Of a stretch of DNA of 64,000 bases, positions 8,620 to 19,100 are shown piece by piece. The position numbers and the translations under genes were made by a program. Position 1 is the first letter of the stretch. Each line of letters starts with the position of its first letter. This DNA comes from UBA10364 sp905182675 (lineage in GTDB: Bacteria; Bacteroidota; Bacteroidia; Flavobacteriales; Schleiferiaceae): contig CAWVWE010000009.1 in NCBI GenBank assembly GCA_963933975.1, positions 1 to 64,000 on the forward strand, in the 5' to 3' direction. Under the pieces are notes generated by a model, which was given only the letters and a program-made list of their open reading frames with translations, had not been told where the DNA came from and ran no database searches.

Positions 8620-9623
8620 AATAAATTGACTTCAGCCTCAAGTAATACCTCAAACTGCCGATGAATATCAGCAATGATTTTTTTAGAAAGATCTAATATT
8701 TGTGTTCCAGTGGCCTCGCCGTAGTTCACAAGAACGAGTGCTTGTTTTTTGTGTACACCAGCATCACCCTCTCTAAATCCTTTCCAGCCAGCTTTTTCGA
8801 TGAGCCATCCAGCGCTTATTTTCTTGCCGTCTAAAGCTTCGTAACAAGGTAGGTCAGGGTACTTACTCACTAGCTTTTGTGCAAGTTCAACGTCGACAAT
8901 TGGATTCTTAAAGAACGAACCACTGTTACCTAGTTTCGCGGGATCGGGAAGTTTACTTTCACGGATTGTGATAATGGCATTACTTATTTGTTTTGGGGTG
9001 GGCTCAGTAATACCGACATGGGCTAATTCATTTTGAATAGCCCCATAATCAACTTTAAGGTTATGGTTGCGTTTTGTTAGTTTCAATATAACCCAGGTAA
9101 TGATTGCGTTTTGCTTCCATGCCCCTTTAAATATACTATCTCTATACCCAAATTGAACCTTGTCTAAAGGGAGGTTAAAATGAGTTTTGTCTTTCAAATT
9201 AACGCCTTCACAGCTCACAAAGACATCCTTCAACTCTACTCCATAAGCTCCAATATTTTGAACAGGAGCAGTACCGCAATTTCCAGGTATCAAGCTTAAA
9301 TTTTCTAAACCAGCCCAACCCTGAGATAACGTCCATAACACCGCTTCATGCCAGTTTTCTCCGGCACCTAATTTTACATGCACTACATCTTCGTCCTCAA
9401 AGACTACCTGGCGCCCGCGGATATCTATTTTTAGCACATCTCCTTCAAGGTCCTTCGTGAGCAGCATATTTGAACCACCACCCAGAACGAGGTTAGGTGC
9501 GCCATAATGTTTGATGTAATCAAGTACCTCATCAGTACTCTGCGCCCAAATTAGACGCTCAGCTTTCTGGTCTATACCAAATGTATTGAGCTGCTTTAGA
9601 CTTTGATTAATCTGGACAATCAC
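8616..9623 (-). CDS. murB: UDP-N-acetylmuramate dehydrogenase
   Basis: MurB is the FAD-dependent, NADPH-using reductase that turns UDP-GlcNAc-enolpyruvate into UDP-MurNAc in the cytoplasm. The 335-residue protein shows the FAD-binding motif LVLGGGSNMLL, the PVQNIGAYGVEL segment, the central YRDSIFK and the catalytic serine segment GNSGSFFKNP. The long C-terminal region and YRDS-type loop point to a type I MurB. It lies 14 nt after the aminotransferase gene and overlaps mtaB by 4 nt. No other mur genes are nearby, so it is detached from the usual dcw cluster. Confidence 0.96.
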   Translation of the reverse strand: MIVQINQSLKQLNTFGIDQKAERLIWAQSTDEVLDYIKHYGAPNLVLGGGSNMLLTKDLEGDVLKIDIRGRQVVFEDEDVVHVKLGAGENWHEAVLWTLSQGWAGLENLSLIPGNCGTAPVQNIGAYGVELKDVFVSCEGVNLKDKTHFNLPLDKVQFGYRDSIFKGAWKQNAIITWVILKLTKRNHNLKVDYGAIQNELAHVGITEPTPKQISNAIITIRESKLPDPAKLGNSGSFFKNPIVDVELAQKLVSKYPDLPCYEALDGKKISAGWLIEKAGWKGFREGDAGVHKKQALVLVNYGEATGTQILDLSKKIIADIHRQFEVLLEAEVNLL

Positions 9624-9637
9624 TAGCGTTTAGTTTT

Positions 9638-10837
9638 TTATCTGGTTGTATGAGGGTAGACGAGTAGGGCTTGGCGGAGTATTTCTACACAGTCTTTCAA
9701 TGCCGTGGTATTTAGTACATAGGCCAATCTTGCTTGAGTAGTTCCTAATTCATCCTTTGCATAAAAACCCGCTGCCGGAGCCATCATCACAGTTTTGCTG
9801 TTGTGATCAAAATCACTCAGAAGCCACTGACAAAAATGTTCTGTACTTTCCACAGGGAATGAGGCCACAGCATAAAATGCTCCTTTAGGTTTGGGGCAAA
9901 AGACGCCGTCAATGCTATTTAAACCATCTACAAGTACATTCCGTCTTGCGACATACTCTTCGTTTATTTCGTCAAAGTAGGATTGAGGTGTATTTAATAC
10001 CGCTTCACTAGCAATTTGCGCGTAGGTAGGCGGGGAGAGTCGAGCTTGTGCAAATTTCATGGCTGCCGCCATAAAATCTTTATTCTTACTTACCAAGCAG
10101 CCAATTCGTGCTCCACACATACTGTATCGTTTTGAGAAGCTGTCGACAACAATAGCATGCTGCTCCAATCCTTCCAAACTAAGAATACTGTGGTGTAGAT
10201 GGCCATCATAGGTAAATTCGCGATAAACCTCATCAGCAATGAGAAAAAGATCATACTTGATAACGATGTCTCTGAGTTGCTCAAGTTCCTGCCTGCTGTA
10301 TAGGTATCCCGTTGGATTTCCAGGATTACAAATAAGTATTCCTTTTGTTTTTTTTGTAATTGCTGCTTCGAACGCCGCCACTGGTGGGAGGGCAAATCCA
10401 TTTTCAATATGCGCTTCAACCGGTACGACCTTCACGCTGTTGGCCGTAGCAAATCCATTATAGTTGGCATAAAAAGGCTCTGGAATAATAATTTCGTCAC
10501 CCGCATCCATGGCAGATCCGAAAGCGAAAAGCAACGCTTCAGATCCTCCTATAGTTACAATGACTTCCTCCATAGAAATGGGTAGTTTTTTATCCGCATA
10601 ATAACGCACTAAGCCTTCCCTTAATGACTTGAATCCAGCGCTGTGACTGTATGCTAGAATTGGGATATTAGCCTCCTTTATAGCACGCTGTGCGCTTATT
10701 GGAGTTTCAATATCTGGTTGGCCTATGTTTAGATAATAGACACTTTTCCCACTGTTCTCTGCCTGCTCTGCGAAAGGTATTAATTTCCGAATGGGGCTCG
10801 AAGGCATGCGTTGGCCTTTGGAGGATATTTTTGGCAT
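9638..10837 (-). CDS. pyridoxal phosphate-dependent aminotransferase, class I/II
   Basis: A 399-residue fold-type I aminotransferase of the aspartate-aminotransferase-like group. Visible motifs are NIGQPDIETP near residue 37, ICNPGNPTGYLY (Asn171), ADEVYREFTYDG (Asp202, Tyr205) and DSFSKRYSMCGARIG, with the predicted PLP lysine Lys236. Substrate cannot be fixed from these motifs; homologues in the phylum are annotated as aspartate or aromatic/alanine aminotransferases. It begins the transcript with murB and mtaB, and a terminator between it and the DUF1573 gene separates the two units. Confidence 0.9.
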   Translation of the reverse strand: MPKISSKGQRMPSSPIRKLIPFAEQAENSGKSVYYLNIGQPDIETPISAQRAIKEANIPILAYSHSAGFKSLREGLVRYYADKKLPISMEEVIVTIGGSEALLFAFGSAMDAGDEIIIPEPFYANYNGFATANSVKVVPVEAHIENGFALPPVAAFEAAITKKTKGILICNPGNPTGYLYSRQELEQLRDIVIKYDLFLIADEVYREFTYDGHLHHSILSLEGLEQHAIVVDSFSKRYSMCGARIGCLVSKNKDFMAAAMKFAQARLSPPTYAQIASEAVLNTPQSYFDEINEEYVARRNVLVDGLNSIDGVFCPKPKGAFYAVASFPVESTEHFCQWLLSDFDHNSKTVMMAPAAGFYAKDELGTTQARLAYVLNTTALKDCVEILRQALLVYPHTTR

Positions 10838-10857
10838 ATGCTGATAGGTTAAAATAA

Positions 10858-10885
10858 AAAAGCCCCATAAAAATACAGGGCTTTT
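10858..10885 (-). terminator. rho-independent terminator of the DUF1573 gene
   Basis: An 8-bp perfect stem (AAAAGCCC with GGGCTTTT) encloses a 12-nt loop. On the minus strand the stem runs into a T-rich tract. It lies about 30 nt after the DUF1573 stop and before the aminotransferase start. Confidence 0.75.
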
Positions 10886-10913
10886 CCTTAGAGATGCTTA
10901 GTTTTCTTAACAG

Positions 10914-11351
10914 TTATTTAGCAATGACACTACCACCTTCTTTCGTGGGTGTACTTTTCTGAACCTCAGGATTCATTACCTGGCCTTTTATGGTCAAAAC
11001 AACAGTCTTATTCGTCGCATTTGACTGAACGGTTACTGTTTTATGAAAGTTACCTAGGCGATTGGTGTCATATTTCACAGTAATTTCTCCTGCAGTCCCA
11101 GGAGCGATTGGCTCACGGGTCCATTTAGGAGTCGTACATCCACATGACGCACGTACGGAGTTTAAGACTAGTGGCTCAGTTCCTTCGTTTTTAAATTTAA
11201 AAACGCGCGAACCATTGCCACCTTTCTCAATTTTACCATAGTTAATCACTTTCTGCTCAAAATTAATTTGTGCTCCGTCAGTCGGTTGTTCTTGAGCTTG
11301 CGCTGCAAATCCAAATAAAGCTACTACTAGGGTTAGGACTACTTTTTTCAT
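10914..11351 (-). CDS. DUF1573 domain exported protein
   Basis: A 145-residue exported protein: signal peptide MKKVVLTLVVALFGFAAQAQ, then one DUF1573 domain (immunoglobulin-like beta sandwich). The domain is marked by INYGKIEKGGNGSRVFKFKNEGTEPLVLNSVRASCGCTTP and KYDTNRLGNFHKTVTVQSNA. The conserved SCGCT pair of cysteines is present. Function of the family is not established; such proteins are abundant in Bacteroidota envelopes. The gene is monocistronic, with a well-formed promoter upstream (11375-11405) and a terminator downstream (10858-10885). Confidence 0.9.
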   Translation of the reverse strand: MKKVVLTLVVALFGFAAQAQEQPTDGAQINFEQKVINYGKIEKGGNGSRVFKFKNEGTEPLVLNSVRASCGCTTPKWTREPIAPGTAGEITVKYDTNRLGNFHKTVTVQSNATNKTVVLTIKGQVMNPEVQKSTPTKEGGSVIAK

Positions 11352-11374
11352 CGTTGTTATAATTTTTCTATTAT

Positions 11375-11405
11375 CAAATGTAATCCGAAGTTGGACTTAT
11401 TCAAA
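11375..11405 (-). promoter_or_regulatory. Bacteroidota-type promoter of the DUF1573 gene
   Basis: On the minus strand: TTTG (11402-11405), a spacer of exactly 19 nt, then TACATTTG (11375-11382). Both elements match the phylum consensus TTTG-N19-TAnnTTTG exactly. The -7 box ends 23 nt before the start codon. It is the best promoter in the window. Confidence 0.7.
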
Positions 11406-11436
11406 GGAAAATAACAATCTCTTAGGTAATGAGTTC

Positions 11437-11464
11437 TTTGGATGCGTTAGGGCTTGTATTTTTG
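11437..11464 (+). promoter_or_regulatory. candidate promoter of valS
   Basis: TTTG at 11437-11440 and TATTTTTG at 11457-11464, with a 16-nt spacer that is a little short of the usual 19. The -7 box is exact. It overlaps the GTG at 11464, which supports the ATG at 11488 as the real valS start. I see no T-box leader. Confidence 0.5.
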
Positions 11465-11487
11465 TGAAACATTATAAGAGTACAATC

Positions 11488-14076
11488 ATGCGAGAAATAG
11501 GAAAATATACTCCAGGCGAGATAGAATCAAAGTGGTATCAACGTTGGTTAGATGCAAAGCATTTTCATGCTGAGGTTAACGAAAAAGAGCCATACACTAT
11601 TGTAATTCCGCCACCTAATGTCACTGGAGTTCTTCACATGGGACATATGCTGAATAATACCATTCAGGATGTACTAATTCGCCGTGCTCGTATGTTAGGT
11701 CTCAACGCCTGTTGGGTACCCGGTACAGACCACGCATCTATTGCCACTGAGGCGAAAGTAGTACGAAGACTTAGGGAACAGGGTATAAAAAAGTCTGATT
11801 TATCCAGAGATGAATTCCTGAAACACGCCTGGGACTGGACGGATGAATATGGAGGTAAAATTCTGAAGCAGTTGCGACGGATTGGTGCATCTTGTGATTG
11901 GGATCGCACTGCTTTCACATTAGATGAAGACCGATCAAAGCAGGTCATTGACGTCTTTATTGACCTTCATCAAAAGGGAATGATTTACCGTGGTTTACGC
12001 ATGGTAAATTGGGATCCAGTTGCTTTGACAGCGGTTTCTGATGAAGAGGTTATTCACAAAGAAGAAAACAGCAGAATGTACTATATGTCCTACCAAATAG
12101 AGGGTAGTGATGAGTTATTACAGGTAGCGACCACAAGACCGGAGACTATATTCGGAGATTCGGCCGTTTGTGTTAATCCGGATGATGACCGGTATAAACA
12201 TTTGCACGGAAAACGTGTCTTGGTGCCCTTAGTTGGTCGTAGTGTCCCCATCATTACAGATGATTATGTGGATATAGAATTTGGAACTGGGGCATTAAAA
12301 GTAACACCTGCCCATGATCAAAATGACAACATGTTAGGCGAAAAACATGGGCTTGAGGTGATAGATATTTTTGACCAGCATGCTTCTTTAAATGAGCATG
12401 GTGGTGTATTTAGTGGTCTTGATAGGTTTGAGGCAAGAAAAAGGGTCGTCAAGGCCCTTGAAGACGAAGGATTACTGATAGAAACAAAAGATTTAAGAAA
12501 TAAGGTTGGTCGTAGTGAACGTACGGACGCGGTTATTGAGCCAAGATTGTCCATGCAGTGGTTTTTAAAAATGGCAGATTTAGCCCAGCCGGCTATTGAT
12601 GGTGTAAAGAAAAAAGACGTTACTCTTCATCCGCCACATGCTGAGAAAACATATCTACACTGGATGGAAAACATCAAGGATTGGTGTGTTTCACGTCAGT
12701 TGTGGTGGGGACATAGAATCCCGGCATGGTATGACGACAAGGGTGGTGTGACTGTTTGTAGGACAAAAGAAGAAGCCATAGCTGCCTTAGGTACCACTGA
12801 AGTTCTACAGGACGAGGATGTTATGGATACCTGGTTCAGTTCCTGGTTATGGCCTTACAGTGTCTTCTCTGGTAACCAAGAAGAAGAAGAGTATTTCTAT
12901 CCTACAAATACGCTGGTTACCGGTCAGGATATTATTTTCTTTTGGGTAGCACGCATGGTTATGGCGGGTTATGAATTTAAAGGAAAGCGTCCATTTAAAG
13001 ATGTGTATTTCACAGGAATGGTACGCGATAAAAAACGTCGTAAGATGTCTAAGTCTTTAGGCAACAGTCCTGATCCACTTGATCTAATAGATAAATATGG
13101 AGCAGATGGAGTACGCGTTGGAATGTTGATGACTGCTCCTGCTGGAAATGATTTACTCTTTGAGGAAGACCTCTGTACCCAGGGTTCGTTTTTCGCTAAC
13201 AAGGTGTGGAATGCTTATCGATTAGTCGGAATGTGGGAAGCAGGCGCACAAGACCTATCAAAATCTGAAGAGCTATCCATTAGTTGGATGAAAAATCGTA
13301 TTGCCGAATCCTTAGTCCAACTGAACAATAGTTTTGATAAGTTTAGGTTGTCAGAAGCATTGATGACCACCTATAAACTAGTGTGGGATGACTTCTGTTC
13401 TTGGTATCTAGAGATGCTCAAGCCGGCCTATGGAGATAAAATTTCACTCGTAGCTTTAGACGAGACCAAGGCCATCTTTAATACACTTCTCGAAATCATG
13501 CATCCGTTCATGCCTTTTATTACGGAAGAGTTGTGGCAAAGTTTGGCGGTAAGGGCGCAAGACGAGACTATTAATTTTGCGCCATGGCCCGTTAAAGAGA
13601 TTACAGATTCACAAATACTTAAGGACTTTACCCTCTTTACAGAAGTAGTGACAGGAATTAGAACGGTTCGTAATGAAAATGGAATTGCTCCTAAGGAAGT
13701 ACTGCACGTAGAAATCGCTCATGGATCTGCTCATTCTAGCGTCTTTGATGCTTTGATCATGAAACTCGCTAATGTGGGTTCAATTAACCCCGTAAATGAA
13801 GTTCAAAAATCTGCTTTTAGCTTTGTTGCCGGAGGAGTCAATTACACGATTCCTGCAGATGCGTTTGTAGATGTTGAGGAGGAAATAGTGAAACTCGAGC
13901 AGGAGCTTGATTACACTAGAGGTTTTTTGAAATCAGTAGATAAAAAGTTGAGTAATGAGAGATTCGTAGCAGGTGCTCCTGAAGCAGTGGTTGCCTCTGA
14001 GCTCAAAAAGAAAACAGATGCCGAAGGAAAAATACAAATCATTACCGATCGGTTGATCGCATTGAAAGAATCCTAA
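11488..14076 (+). CDS. valS: valyl-tRNA synthetase
   Basis: ValS charges tRNA-Val with valine. I take the ATG at 11488 (862 residues); a GTG at 11464 would lie on the promoter. Class I signatures are clear: the HIGH motif as HMGH in PPPNVTGVLHMGHMLN, the KMSKS motif in RRKMSKSLGNSPDPLD, and the TTRPETIFGD editing (CP1) segment. The start of the mature fold, GEIESKWYQRW, is typical. The C-terminal coiled-coil arm (VEEEIVKLEQELDYTRGFLKSVDKKL) is typical of ValS and excludes IleRS or LeuRS. It is a single gene bounded by its own promoter and terminator. Confidence 0.98.
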   Translation: MREIGKYTPGEIESKWYQRWLDAKHFHAEVNEKEPYTIVIPPPNVTGVLHMGHMLNNTIQDVLIRRARMLGLNACWVPGTDHASIATEAKVVRRLREQGIKKSDLSRDEFLKHAWDWTDEYGGKILKQLRRIGASCDWDRTAFTLDEDRSKQVIDVFIDLHQKGMIYRGLRMVNWDPVALTAVSDEEVIHKEENSRMYYMSYQIEGSDELLQVATTRPETIFGDSAVCVNPDDDRYKHLHGKRVLVPLVGRSVPIITDDYVDIEFGTGALKVTPAHDQNDNMLGEKHGLEVIDIFDQHASLNEHGGVFSGLDRFEARKRVVKALEDEGLLIETKDLRNKVGRSERTDAVIEPRLSMQWFLKMADLAQPAIDGVKKKDVTLHPPHAEKTYLHWMENIKDWCVSRQLWWGHRIPAWYDDKGGVTVCRTKEEAIAALGTTEVLQDEDVMDTWFSSWLWPYSVFSGNQEEEEYFYPTNTLVTGQDIIFFWVARMVMAGYEFKGKRPFKDVYFTGMVRDKKRRKMSKSLGNSPDPLDLIDKYGADGVRVGMLMTAPAGNDLLFEEDLCTQGSFFANKVWNAYRLVGMWEAGAQDLSKSEELSISWMKNRIAESLVQLNNSFDKFRLSEALMTTYKLVWDDFCSWYLEMLKPAYGDKISLVALDETKAIFNTLLEIMHPFMPFITEELWQSLAVRAQDETINFAPWPVKEITDSQILKDFTLFTEVVTGIRTVRNENGIAPKEVLHVEIAHGSAHSSVFDALIMKLANVGSINPVNEVQKSAFSFVAGGVNYTIPADAFVDVEEEIVKLEQELDYTRGFLKSVDKKLSNERFVAGAPEAVVASELKKKTDAEGKIQIITDRLIALKES

Positions 14077-14098
14077 GGCCTCATTATTTCTAGAATTC

Positions 14099-14133
14099 AC
14101 CTCTCGCTGTATCCACGGTGGGAGGTTTTTTTT
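14099..14133 (+). terminator. rho-independent terminator of valS
   Basis: A 7-bp stem, ACCTCTC (14099-14105) with GGGAGGT (14120-14126), including one G-U pair, is followed by a run of eight T. It lies about 23 nt after the valS stop. Confidence 0.75.
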
Positions 14134-14251
14134 GTTCTCTTGTAATTACCTGAATAACGCGTTATAAATTACATAAGACAGCACACTTATCATATGCGGT
14201 TATTTATCGATAAAGCGGAAAGTGTGAAAAGGAATGAGCAAGTCTTAGAGT

Positions 14252-16084
14252 TTAACGGTTCGTCGTCCATACCTGCCACATGCGTCCTACCGGAACTTTT
14301 TGCAACTCAGAATGTAATTTTCTTGAAGCAGGTCGAGGATTCGATTCTTCAGCAAATGCAACTAATGTTTTGGTTGCCTCAGGTCCAAGTCCTGGTAGAT
14401 TTTGTGGAGTATATTTTTGGTCTAATTTTTTTAAGGCATCAAGCGCTGCGTAAATGTTCCCACGCGTTCGTTCAACTTCCATCAGCTTTAACGCTGCACT
14501 GGTATTTCTTGGACTCATCTCGAGCACTTTAGAATATAAAATGGAAGCTCCCGCTATGTCTCCTTGAATACGTTTTATTTGTGCCAATTGATTCAAGCTG
14601 AGCATGTGATTAGGATGAATTTCAAGTGCTCTTTCAAAGGCTTTAGTCCCACTTAAAAGTGCTTTTTTACTAGGCTTTGGACCACCTGATGTGAGAACAG
14701 CCAGCCCCTGAAAATACGCCATAGGATTGTTGTAAATATCCATCTCGAAAAAAGTCCCTTCGGCCTTCTCACTGAAAACCTGCATTTGTCTGGTATTTCG
14801 CGACATATAACCGTCTAGAGCTTGTTTAGCACTTTTTTCCCCGGCTATTCGAGCACTACCCACCGTGATGGTAAATAGAAATGCCAAACCTGCCAATCCT
14901 ACCACTAAAATTTTCGGAAGTTTTATAAATAGTTTTTGTCTTGACGCCGCATATCCTAATGCGATACCCAGTGGCAAAAGCATGGAGGGTCTTTCGAGGG
15001 GAAATTCAGCGAACCCGTATACAGTAAAGGCTACCAAGGTAAGCCCCATGTAAATGTTTCCTTCTTTTCGAATACTAATGACAAAGCCCGCCACGACTAA
15101 TACAATAAAAAAACCTACGCCGATGCCCGTTTCACTTAATAGCCACAACACATCGTTGTGCGGTCGAAGAATAGTCGTGGTCCCGTTCATGACACTTTCA
15201 TTGGTTCCTTTTAGTCCAGTTTCCGGATAAAAAACTTTCCATTGGCCGGCACCAACTCCAGTTATTGGATTATCTAAGTACATTTCGCTGGCTGCATTCC
15301 AGTAGTGCATCCGAGTTTGTATTGTGCTACTGTTGAATATTTTTTCACTTCCACCAGCTAGTATAGCTGTAGTAACGCCAACTAGAAAAATACCGATTGC
15401 AATAAAGCTCTTCTTACTCGCGATTTTTTGTCCACGCATGTTGAAGTAGATCAAAGCGACAACTCCCATCATTATACCTGCAAACCATACACCTCTGGTT
15501 CGTAACAACAGAATGCTTAGTAGACCTAAAGCAATGACTATTCTTTGCAGCCAAACCATGAATGGTTCGTTTGACTTGGCCATCATACTGAATGGGAGAA
15601 GCATGAGAACGCTGGCAGCGGCATAATTCTTATGCGTAAATAATGGCCCCGTCGCTAGATATATATTATTTTGTTTGTAAGCATCTAGAAGCGCTGGAAA
15701 CAAGCTCAAGGTGGCTATTCCAAGTGCTAGTTGACTCCCTAGCGAAAGCGCAAGAACACCCTCTTTTTCTCGACTTTTAAATAGTTGACGACTTAAAAGG
15801 ATGAGTCCGAATAACAACGAAATTCTCGCGACATGTGCAATGAGTTCGCTTTGGGCAGGTACACTGTAAAATTTAGTTAAGGGCCACAGTAGAAGTCCTA
15901 GACACAGTGCTCCAATTCCCGTTATAGTGCCCTCAAATGACTTGAAGTTCATGACAATGATACCAAGGCCTGCGATTGCAATCACAGTCATTCTTTGCCA
16001 AAGACCTAGGTCCATAGTTGCAGAATTAACAGCCAGAATGGCAATAATGGGAAGGTAGAATAAAGGAGACTTAAGTGCCTGCAT
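14252..16084 (-). CDS. O-antigen ligase family (Wzy_C) membrane protein with TPR tail
   Basis: A 610-residue polytopic inner-membrane protein. About ten hydrophobic segments fill the first 400 residues, with the Wzy_C signature GVGAGQWKVFYPETG and LRPHNDVLWLLSETG in a large periplasmic loop. The C-terminal third has tetratricopeptide-like repeats (ALEIHPNHMLSLNQLAQIKRIQGDIAGA and the next repeat). The superfamily includes WaaL-type ligases, Wzy polymerases and protein O-glycosyltransferases; these cannot be told apart here. In T9SS organisms an O-antigen ligase is needed to make the A-LPS anchor, so a role in surface attachment of the T9SS proteins is possible but only inferred. A -7 box lies 16 nt upstream. 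Confidence 0.85.
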   Translation of the reverse strand: MQALKSPLFYLPIIAILAVNSATMDLGLWQRMTVIAIAGLGIIVMNFKSFEGTITGIGALCLGLLLWPLTKFYSVPAQSELIAHVARISLLFGLILLSRQLFKSREKEGVLALSLGSQLALGIATLSLFPALLDAYKQNNIYLATGPLFTHKNYAAASVLMLLPFSMMAKSNEPFMVWLQRIVIALGLLSILLLRTRGVWFAGIMMGVVALIYFNMRGQKIASKKSFIAIGIFLVGVTTAILAGGSEKIFNSSTIQTRMHYWNAASEMYLDNPITGVGAGQWKVFYPETGLKGTNESVMNGTTTILRPHNDVLWLLSETGIGVGFFIVLVVAGFVISIRKEGNIYMGLTLVAFTVYGFAEFPLERPSMLLPLGIALGYAASRQKLFIKLPKILVVGLAGLAFLFTITVGSARIAGEKSAKQALDGYMSRNTRQMQVFSEKAEGTFFEMDIYNNPMAYFQGLAVLTSGGPKPSKKALLSGTKAFERALEIHPNHMLSLNQLAQIKRIQGDIAGASILYSKVLEMSPRNTSAALKLMEVERTRGNIYAALDALKKLDQKYTPQNLPGLGPEATKTLVAFAEESNPRPASRKLHSELQKVPVGRMWQVWTTNR

Positions 16085-16100
16085 AATTTGCGCTTTGGTT

Positions 16101-16108
16101 CAAAGGTA
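16101..16108 (-). promoter_or_regulatory. -7 box of the O-antigen ligase gene
   Basis: Minus-strand TACCTTTG, an exact TAnnTTTG match, lies 16 nt before the ATG at 16084. No matching TTTG is seen 19 nt upstream. It faces away from the icmF -7 box at 16138, giving a compact divergent promoter region. Confidence 0.45.
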
Positions 16109-16137
16109 GCAAAAGGAATCATTGAGCTATTCTATCC

Positions 16138-16145
16138 TATCTTTG
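16138..16145 (+). promoter_or_regulatory. -7 box of icmF
   Basis: TATCTTTG, an exact TAnnTTTG match, lies 24 nt before the ATG at 16170. The upstream TTTG element is not evident at standard spacing. It lies downstream of the in-frame TTG at 16122, so that codon would be outside the mRNA. Confidence 0.45.
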
Positions 16146-16169
16146 AAGAACCTAATACATCACAGAAAA

Positions 16170-19100
16170 ATGGAAAACCCAAGCCCATACGTACCTAAAA
16201 ATAAAGTACGGATTGTAACCGCGGCATCATTATTTGATGGACATGACGCTGCTATAAATATCATGCGTAGAATCATTCAAAGCACTGGTTGTGAGGTGAT
16301 TCATCTAGGTCATGATCGATCAGTTGAAGAGGTTGTGAATACAGCTATTCAAGAAGATGCTAATGCCATAGCAATGACCAGCTATCAGGGTGGTCATTTG
16401 GAGTATTTTAAATACATGTATGATCTCTTACAAGAAAAAGGGGCGGGACATATCCGTATTTTTGGTGGTGGTGGTGGCACTATCCTTCCAGAAGAGATCC
16501 AAGAATTGCATGCCTACGGTATAACCAAGATATACCATCCCGATGATGGAAGAAGAATGGGATTACAGGGTATGATTAATGACCTCGTAGCTCAGAGTGA
16601 TTATCTTGTTGGGGCTGAGTTACCCAGTTCTATAGACGAATTAAAAACTGCACAGAATCCAACCATTGCACGTTGGATTTCTGCTGCTGAGAATTGTGGT
16701 GAAAAACACAGCACAGAACTTGTAGAACTCGCTCAACTCGCTGATCAAATAAAAACACCTATTCTTGGGATTACAGGTACTGGAGGATCCGGTAAAAGCT
16801 CTATGGTAGATGAGTTGGTTCGTAGATTCACGATGGACTTTTCCGATAAGAGGTTGGCTGTTGTCTCCGTGGACCCTTCTAAGCGCAAAACTGGGGGTGC
16901 GCTGTTAGGTGATCGTATAAGAATGAACTCGATCAAACATGGCAATGTATTCATGCGTTCACTAGCGACTCGTCAAAGTAACTTAGCATTAAGTGCGCAC
17001 GTTCAAAAGGCATTAGATATTTTAAAGATTGCAGGGTTTGATTTAATTATCCTTGAGACTTCAGGTATAGGACAATCAGATACAGAGATTTTAGACCACA
17101 GTGACGCGTCCTTGTATGTAATGACTCCAGAATACGGTGCTGCGACGCAGCTTGAGAAAATTGACATGCTTGACTTTGCGGATCTAATCGCATTGAATAA
17201 GTTCGATAAGCGCGGTGCATTAGATGCCTTGCGTGACGTGAAAAAGCAATACCAGCGCAACCATAATCTGTGGAATACCAAAACGGATTTGATGCCTGTG
17301 TTCGGTACGATAGCGAGTCAGTTCAATGATCCAGGTACAAACAGCCTATACAAGGCCATTATTGAAAAACTCAATGAAAAAACTACGGCAGATCTTGACA
17401 GTAGTTTCGAGGTTACTGGAGAGATGAGCGAAAAAGTGTTTATCATCCCGCCGAATAGAACACGATATTTAAGTGAGATTTCAGAAAGTCACCGTATTGA
17501 TAAGGAGCGTATCGCCCAGCAGGTAGAGGTCGCTGATAAACTCTACGCTTTGCACAGGAGCATGGAGACTTTGGAAGATGAAGAATTGGTAGCTCAGCTA
17601 CAGTTGTCTTTTGATCGAATTAAAATGGATTTCAATCCCCACAACTGGGAAAAAATACAGCAATGGGAAGCTACTAAAAAGCGGTATAAAGATCCTATAT
17701 ATTCTTTTAACGTGCGCGGTAAGGAGATCCAGATTGAGACACATTCAGAGAGTTTGTCACACAGTCAAATCCCAAAGGTTGCACTCCCGAAATACAAAAG
17801 TTGGGGCGAAGTTCTTCGATGGTTACTCACCGAGAATGTTCCTGGCGAATTTCCCTACACTGCAGGAATCTATCCGTTTAAACGAGAAGGGGAAGATCCG
17901 TCTAGAATGTTTGCAGGGGAGGGTGGTCCTGAGCGCACGAACAAGCGCTTTCATTATGTTTCTTTAGGGCTTCCAGCCAAACGTCTGTCAACGGCATTTG
18001 ACTCCGTTACGTTATACGGGAACGATCCGGATCGTAGACCTGATATTTATGGGAAAATAGGTAATGCTGGGGTAAGTATTTGTTGTTTAGACGATGCTAA
18101 AAAACTGTATTCAGGTTTTAGATTAACCTCTCCATTAACGTCTGTATCTATGACCATTAACGGTCCTGCACCTATGCTGCTCGCTTACTTTATGAATGCG
18201 GCAATTGATCAGGAATGTGAACTATATATTAAGGAGCATAAATTAGAGCATAAGGTAGAATCAATCCTGAAATCATCGTTTGATGATAAGGGGCTGGAAC
18301 GTCCTAAATATCAGGATAAATTACCAGAAGGTAATGATGGATTAGGCCTGATGCTTTTAGGTCTTACTGGAGATCAAGTATTAGATCACCAGGCGTATGA
18401 AAAGATAAAAAATCGAACGTTGAAATCAGTTCGTGGAACTGTTCAGGCTGATATTTTGAAAGAAGATCAAGCACAGAACACGTGTATTTTCTCTACTGAA
18501 TTTGCACTTAGGTTGATGGGCGATGTTCAGTCGTATTTCATAGACCTGCAGGTTCGTAATTTTTATAGTGTCTCGATCTCTGGTTACCATATTGCAGAGG
18601 CGGGAGCAAACCCTATTACGCAATTGGCATTTACCTTAGCTAATGGCTTTACTTATGTGGAGTATTATCTTAGTAGAGGTATGGATATCAATAAATTCGC
18701 ACCTAACCTGAGCTTCTTCTTTAGCAATGGAATAGACCCTGAATATGCGGTTATTGGTCGCGTGGCTCGAAGAATATGGGCACATGCGATGAAGAATAAA
18801 TATGGTGCAGATGCGCGTTCGCAAATGTTGAAATACCATATTCAAACTTCAGGCCGAAGCTTACACGCCCAAGAGATTGATTTTAATGACATTCGTACCT
18901 CGTTACAAGCTTTGTATGCTATTTATGACAATTGTAATTCACTTCATACTAATGCTTACGATGAGGCAATCACGACGCCTACAGAGGAAAGTGTGCGACG
19001 TGCAATGGCTATTCAGTTGATCATCAATAAGGAATTAGGATTGACCAAAAATGAAAACCCAATTCAAGGGTCTTTTATTATCGAGGAGTTAACAGAATTA

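Noticed and set aside
11352..11487. T-box riboswitch before valS
   Set aside because: The leader is too short, with no AGGGTGG-like T-box sequence or antiterminator.
14320..14360. tRNA-like GGATTCGATTC segment
   Set aside because: There is no acceptor stem, anticodon arm or CCA nearby; it lies in a coding sequence.
14194..14532. 112-codon plus-strand frame after valS
   Set aside because: It runs antisense into the well-supported O-antigen ligase gene.
17611..17967. 118-codon plus-strand frame inside icmF
   Set aside because: Out-of-frame within a continuous, domain-rich icmF.
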